The position numbers were made by a program, and so were the translations under genes. The notes below the pieces were generated by a model that had not been told where the DNA came from, did no database searches, and was given only the letters and a program-made list of their open reading frames with translations. DNA of 9,581 nucleotides from Deltaproteobacteria bacterium (GTDB taxonomy: Bacteria > Desulfobacterota > Desulfarculia > Adiutricales > Adiutricaceae), in the NCBI GenBank assembly GCA_031279155.1, contig JAITJB010000217.1, positions 1 through 9,581 of the forward strand, given 5' to 3'. Shown piece by piece: positions 6,529 to 9,581 of this stretch (position 1 is the stretch's first letter; each line of letters begins with the position of its first letter).

Positions 6529-7965
6529 TCAGCAGACCTCACCAACATCTAATAACTTTATCAAGTTGGTGGTACCGCTGACTTGAAGCGGCATGCCGCA
6601 AGTTAAAAAAACCACATCGCCCTTTTTAGCCAAAGCGGTTTTGACCAAAAACTCGCTGGCCTCCTGCTCGATCTGTAAAATAGAATCGCAGGCCGGAACG
6701 AGCGCCGGAATAACGCCCCAAGATAAGGTCAGCTGGCGGTAGGTACTAGGTTTCGAGGTCATGCCAACCACCGGCACTTGCTGGCGGTAGTGGGAAACTA
6801 GCCGGGCCGTGGAGCCGCCTTGAGTTACGGCTACGATAACCTTGGCCTTTTGATCTCTTGCTAAAATGGTTACAGCCTTAGTTATGCTGGCCCCCATTTT
6901 TTCAAGTTTCTCGCTAGCTTCCTCGTTAACAAATTTGGTGGAATCAATAGTTGGCTCAACTTGTCTGGCCACCCGATCCAGCATCTTGACCGACTCCACC
7001 GGAAACTGGCCAGCCGCCGTCTCATCGGAGAGCATGACGGCGTCGGTACCGTCTAAGATGGCGTTGGCCACGTCGGTCACCTCCGCTCTGGTCGGGCGAG
7101 GGCTATTGACCATGGAGGCCAGCATTTGGGTGGCGGTAATGACCACTTTGCCATGGCGCCTGGCCGCTTGGATAAGCTCTTTTTGGATTAAGGGAACTTC
7201 TTCTAAGGCCATCTCCACGCCGAGATCGCCTCTAGCCACCATCAGACCATCGGCCACCTCTAAGATGTTGGTGAGCCTCTTAAGAGCTTGGGGTTTTTCG
7301 ATTTTCGCGATCAAAAGGGGCGGGTTACCAGAGCGGTTGATGTACTCGCGTATGGGCTTAAGATCGTCTTCGTGGCGGACAAAACTCATGGCCACAAAGT
7401 CTACCCCGCACTCCATGCCAAAAATCAGATCCGATCGATCCTTTTCGGTAAAGGCCTTGATGGATAGATTGGAATCCGGTAAATTAACTCCCTTGTGGGC
7501 GCTTATTATGCCGCCGGTCAAGACCTCAGCCGGCAGACAATCGGGCTGTTTTTCCAAGATCTTAAGCTCTAAGGTGCCGTCGGCCAATAGGATTCGGCTG
7601 CCCTCAGAGACGTCTTCTAAAAGGTGGGGATAGTTGACGGTTAAGGTGTCGGGCGGGGAGTCGCCAGAACCAAATACCAACTTGACCTTTTGGCCGGTTT
7701 CAAGTCTCCGCTCGCTAATGGCGCCCAGCCTGATCTTTGGGCCGGAGAGATCTTGGAGGATCCCTACCTCCCGACCAGCTTGCCTGGCCAACTTGCGGAT
7801 GAGCTCAATATTGGCTCGGTGGCTTTTGGGATCGCCGTGGGAAAAATTGAGTCTAGCGACGTTGAGGCCGGACTCAATCATAGCCGCCAAAACCTCAGGC
7901 GAAGAAGAGGCCGGACCAATGGTGGCCACAATTTTTGTCTTGCGCAGATCAACGTGTTCCGTCAT
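6529..7965 (-). CDS. pyk: Pyruvate kinase
   Basis: This enzyme makes pyruvate and ATP from phosphoenolpyruvate and ADP, the last step of glycolysis, in the cytoplasm. It is 478 residues long, the usual bacterial length. Visible motifs are KIVATIGPASSS (11-22), NVARLNFSHG with the substrate-binding Arg38 (35-44) and QDLSGPKIRLG (71-81). The active-site IAKIEKP follows with Lys221 and Glu223 (219-225), then MVARGDLGVEM with metal-ligand Asp247 (242-252) and ITATQMLASM with Thr278 (276-285). The B domain lies between about 75 and 170. The C-terminal domain from about 355 ends in SGTTNLIKLLDVGEVC. There is no C-terminal PEP-utiliser extension. GPKIRL, where animal enzymes have GPEIRT, suggests the potassium-independent type. 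ATG 7965 has AGAGG seven bases upstream, and a possible promoter lies about 210 bases upstream. The gap to the next gene is 128 bases. Confidence 0.96.
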   Translation of the reverse strand: MTEHVDLRKTKIVATIGPASSSPEVLAAMIESGLNVARLNFSHGDPKSHRANIELIRKLARQAGREVGILQDLSGPKIRLGAISERRLETGQKVKLVFGSGDSPPDTLTVNYPHLLEDVSEGSRILLADGTLELKILEKQPDCLPAEVLTGGIISAHKGVNLPDSNLSIKAFTEKDRSDLIFGMECGVDFVAMSFVRHEDDLKPIREYINRSGNPPLLIAKIEKPQALKRLTNILEVADGLMVARGDLGVEMALEEVPLIQKELIQAARRHGKVVITATQMLASMVNSPRPTRAEVTDVANAILDGTDAVMLSDETAAGQFPVESVKMLDRVARQVEPTIDSTKFVNEEASEKLEKMGASITKAVTILARDQKAKVIVAVTQGGSTARLVSHYRQQVPVVGMTSKPSTYRQLTLSWGVIPALVPACDSILQIEQEASEFLVKTALAKKGDVVFLTCGMPLQVSGTTNLIKLLDVGEVC

Positions 7966-7972
7966 AATTCAA

Positions 7973-7977
7973 CCTCT
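7973..7977 (-). promoter_or_regulatory. Ribosome binding site of pyk
   Basis: The minus strand reads AGAGG, then seven bases (TTGAATT), then ATG at 7965. This agrees with the start expected from the family, whose conserved KIVATIGP segment begins about ten residues in. Confidence 0.7.
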
Positions 7978-7999
7978 GACGTCTCACCGCACCGAAAAC

Positions 8000-8119
8000 G
8001 TGTGTTCGGGCGGCCCCTTTGACAAGGTATGGTTGATAGCGACCCTAGAGCGGGCGCTTAAAGGGAACCCTGGCTCGGATCCCCTGCTAAAGGACCTATT
8101 GGATCGAAATGATAAATAG
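8000..8119 (+). other. Possible small gene or gene remnant (weak)
   Basis: A plus-strand frame from GTG 8000 to TAG 8117-8119 reads as 39 residues with a plausible helical C-terminus (VWLIATLERALKG, then DPLLKDLLDRNDK). Codon choice (GGC, GCG, CTA) resembles the real genes around it, and base composition drops to AT-rich right after the stop. There is no ribosome binding site before the GTG, and the frame continues upstream as antisense to pyk. It could be the tail of a gene broken by rearrangement, a small protein, or chance. I recognise no family. Confidence 0.2.
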
Positions 8120-8176
8120 AGCCAAAATAAAAGGTCGGTCGCAAAAACTAGGTGGGGACAATGGCAGCAATAAAAG

Positions 8177-8206
8177 ATTCTAGCATCTTATTTGTAAAAA
8201 TTACAA
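8177..8206 (-). promoter_or_regulatory. Predicted promoter for pyk
   Basis: On the minus strand TTGTAA (8206-8201) and TAGAAT (8182-8177) are separated by 18 bases. They match the sigma-70 -35 and -10 consensus at four and five of six positions. Transcription would start near 8170, about 200 bases before the pyk ATG. This is by eye only; the AT-rich region could yield chance matches. Confidence 0.4.
8192..8206. promoter_or_regulatory. Perfect palindrome TTGTAA-AAA-TTACAA overlapping the predicted -35 box
   Basis: TTGTAA (8192-8197) and TTACAA (8201-8206) are exact inverted repeats with a three-base spacer. The right arm is the predicted -35 element of the pyk promoter. The site lies between two divergent genes, so a bound dimeric regulator could affect both. 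The factor is unknown. Confidence 0.4.
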
Positions 8207-8313
8207 TAATTTATCGCTAAATCTTTAACAAAGTCTTCATCGGCTAAAGGCCACACAAAAGCCTCCTACCCTATGATATCTCAAAATGGCAAATTAATCC
8301 AACAGGCTATTAA

Positions 8314-9342
8314 ATGACTGGTAAACCCATGTTTTCTAACACGGCTTTAGTGGCCTGGGCCCGCGATGTTGGGAGCGATCGCCTGGAAACAGATTCCCTG
8401 GAAGAGGCCATTAGGCCCCTAATGGAAAAGTTAAGGCTACCTAAGGGACTAGTATCTTCGATGACCGGCATCATTTCTAGGCCCCTTTATCCAACCAATT
8501 TTCCGCCCAGCCATGGGGCCATCACGGCCTCGGAAAAAGTTTTTCAAAATTTTGACCGAAACCTTATCGATCTTTTATTTTCCACCTCCGTGGGCCGCGA
8601 TTACCTAGAGCCCTCTACGGCCTCCATCATCCAAGCCGCCTTGGGGCTAGGCCCTAAGGTAAAAAGTTTAGATCTAGGTAGCGCCTGCTTAGGCTTCATC
8701 GATGGCCTGGAACTGGCGGCCCTTAAAATCGAGGCCGGTTTAAGCCAATACGCACTCGTTACGGCGGGTGAAAACAGTCGCCCCCTTTTGGAAAACACTT
8801 TAACCAAGCTCTCTAACCCGGAAGTATCGATAAGGACCTTTTTTAAAAATTTCGCCTCCCTTACTTTAGGTAGCGGCGGGGCGGCCATGGTCGTGGGTCC
8901 AGCCCATCTCCACCCCAAGGCCCCTAGGATTTTGGGCTTAGTCAGCTTAAGCGACGCCAAAAACAACCACCTGTGCCGAGGCGACTTTAACGGCATGGAG
9001 ACCGATTCGGCGGCCCTTTTGGTGGCCGGCGTTAGCCTAGCTGAAAACACCTTCGCTGAGGGGGCTCTCCGCTTTGGCTGGACGCCTAAGAGCTTTGACG
9101 TAATCGTCTGCCACCAGGTAAGTGAAGCCAATACTCGCCGCTTCAGCCAGGTTTTGGAGCTACCTTGGGAGAGGCTGGTTAAAACCTACCCAACCTACGG
9201 CAACATGGGCCCAGTGGCCGTGCCCTTCGCCTTTGATCTAGCCTGGGAAGAGGGTTTAATTAAGCCTGGCCACCGGGTGGGGCTCATGGGTATCGGCTCG
9301 GGGCTTTGCTGCGCTATGATGGAGGTCCAAATCCCACTTTAG
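8314..9342 (+). CDS. OleA-like thiolase-fold acyl condensing enzyme (KAS III superfamily)
   Basis: This 342-residue protein resembles OleA more than FabH. OleA joins two fatty acyl-CoA chains head to head into a beta-keto acid, the first step of long-chain olefin synthesis. The OleA-like stretches are STSVGRDYLEPSTASII (90-106), SACLGFIDGLE (123-133), FASLTLGSGGAAMV (180-193), LCRGDFNGMETD (220-231), HQVSEANT (267-274), TYGNMGPVAVP (294-304) and LMGIGSGLCCAMMEV (324-338). The catalytic set is complete: Cys125 nucleophile, His267, Asn297, and Glu99. Glu99 lies 26 residues before the Cys, as does the partner-subunit base Glu117 before Cys143 in Xanthomonas OleA. ATG 8314 has a weak AGG eight bases upstream. 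ATG 8329 (Met6) aligns better with the OleA N-terminus and may be the true start. No oleB, oleC or oleD is in view, and the next gene is lnt-like, so the product could feed another lipid pathway. The cell location should be cytoplasmic. Confidence 0.85.
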   Translation: MTGKPMFSNTALVAWARDVGSDRLETDSLEEAIRPLMEKLRLPKGLVSSMTGIISRPLYPTNFPPSHGAITASEKVFQNFDRNLIDLLFSTSVGRDYLEPSTASIIQAALGLGPKVKSLDLGSACLGFIDGLELAALKIEAGLSQYALVTAGENSRPLLENTLTKLSNPEVSIRTFFKNFASLTLGSGGAAMVVGPAHLHPKAPRILGLVSLSDAKNNHLCRGDFNGMETDSAALLVAGVSLAENTFAEGALRFGWTPKSFDVIVCHQVSEANTRRFSQVLELPWERLVKTYPTYGNMGPVAVPFAFDLAWEEGLIKPGHRVGLMGIGSGLCCAMMEVQIPL

Positions 9343-9346
9343 GGAG
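9341..9346 (+). promoter_or_regulatory. Ribosome binding site of the lnt-like gene, overlapping the upstream stop
   Basis: AGGGAG begins within the TAG stop codon of the OleA-like gene and sits six bases before ATG 9353. This tight arrangement suggests a shared transcript and possibly coupled translation. Confidence 0.75.
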
Positions 9347-9352
9347 CTAACT

Positions 9353-9581
9353 ATGAGCGATATACCCTTAGCTAAAAGCAACAAATACAACTTTTTAAAT
9401 CTCCTCTCTAGCCATAACTATCCTGTTGGTCTCAGAACGGGCTTTTTGATATCGGCAATCGGCGGCTTGGCCCAGGCTTTGGCCTGGCCCAAAGCCAATC
9501 TCTGGTTTTTAACTTACATCTGCCTCATCTGCCTTTGGCTTGCCATAACCGGCCAAAAACCTAAGAGAGCCTTTCTCTTTG
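9353..9581 (+). CDS. lnt: Probable apolipoprotein N-acyltransferase, partial (N-terminus only)
   Basis: Seventy-six complete codons are visible before the right edge. After a polar N-terminus of about 24 residues come two hydrophobic segments, GFLISAIGGLAQALAWP (about 29-45) and LWFLTYICLICLWLAI (about 49-64), then TGQKPKRAFLF. The order Leu-Ala-x-Pro, short turn, Trp, helix, then Lys/Arg and AFL is typical of the first membrane helices of Lnt. Lnt is the inner-membrane enzyme that adds the third acyl chain to lipoproteins. The catalytic nitrilase domain with its Glu-Lys-Cys triad lies outside the window, so the call rests on membrane topology and resemblance only. It begins ten bases after the OleA-like gene and is probably cotranscribed with it. 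Confidence 0.6.
   Translation, partial: MSDIPLAKSNKYNFLNLLSSHNYPVGLRTGFLISAIGGLAQALAWPKANLWFLTYICLICLWLAITGQKPKRAFLF

Larger units (their letters stand above)
7966..8313. other. Divergent intergenic region between pyk (minus) and the OleA-like gene (plus)
   Basis: The 348 bases divide into two parts. Bases 8110-8313 are AT-rich and hold a likely minus-strand promoter and a palindrome. Bases 7981-8110 are richer in G and C and look gene-like, with a plus-strand reading frame ending at 8119. If transcription of pyk starts near 8170, its leader is about 200 bases long. For the plus gene only TATGAT at 8272-8277 resembles a -10 box, and no good -35 accompanies it. No tRNA, convincing riboswitch or terminator is seen. 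Confidence 0.6.

Noticed and set aside
6866..7633. Long plus-strand frame of 255 codons inside pyk
   Set aside because: It is antisense to a clearly real pyruvate kinase gene. It is Ser-rich and has no recognisable domain, as expected of a shadow frame.
8019..8024. TTGACA-like -35 box on the plus strand
   Set aside because: TTGACA is present, but no acceptable -10 box lies 16-18 bases downstream. The site is also about 290 bases from the OleA-like start.
8601..9131. Minus-strand frame of 176 codons inside the OleA-like gene
   Set aside because: It is a shadow of a gene with complete catalytic motifs, and its translation has no family features.

Overview
This window reads as chromosomal DNA from a Gram-negative bacterium. 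The support is an apolipoprotein N-acyltransferase-like gene start, a secreted protein with a Sec signal peptide, and a TibC-type protein heptosyltransferase. MnmG, pyruvate kinase and the heptosyltransferase give a general impression of Desulfobacterota (the former Deltaproteobacteria). That placement is a guess from remembered family sequences, not a search. No rRNA, tRNA, CRISPR array, insertion sequence or phage gene is visible.

Layout. Five genes lie head to tail on the minus strand. Read in the direction of transcription they are pyruvate kinase (7965-6529), an 881-residue very acidic repeat-bearing protein of unknown function (6400-3755), a small orphan secreted protein with a Pro/Tyr-rich tail (3650-3045), tRNA-modification enzyme MnmG (3007-1148), and a TibC/Aah-type autotransporter O-heptosyltransferase (1097 to beyond the left edge). 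The gaps are 128, 104, 37 and 50 bases, so the last three genes are probably one transcript. The two larger gaps hold inverted and tandem repeats that may be regulatory.

A divergent intergenic region (7966-8313) separates this block from a plus-strand pair: an OleA-like thiolase-fold condensing enzyme (8314-9342) and the first 76 codons of an lnt-like gene (9353 to the right edge). The stop of the first gene overlaps the ribosome binding site of the second, so these two are translationally close. Both would act on acyl chains or the envelope.

How it fits together. The window mixes housekeeping functions (glycolysis, tRNA wobble modification, perhaps lipoprotein maturation) with accessory ones (protein heptosylation, acyl-acyl condensation, two uncharacterised proteins). 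The most interesting parts are the OleA-like enzyme with its full catalytic set but no oleB, oleC or oleD in view, the heptosyltransferase placed behind mnmG, the giant acidic repeat protein, and an 18-bp triple tandem repeat directly before the secreted-protein gene. I see no coherent multi-gene new system that can be proved from this window alone.
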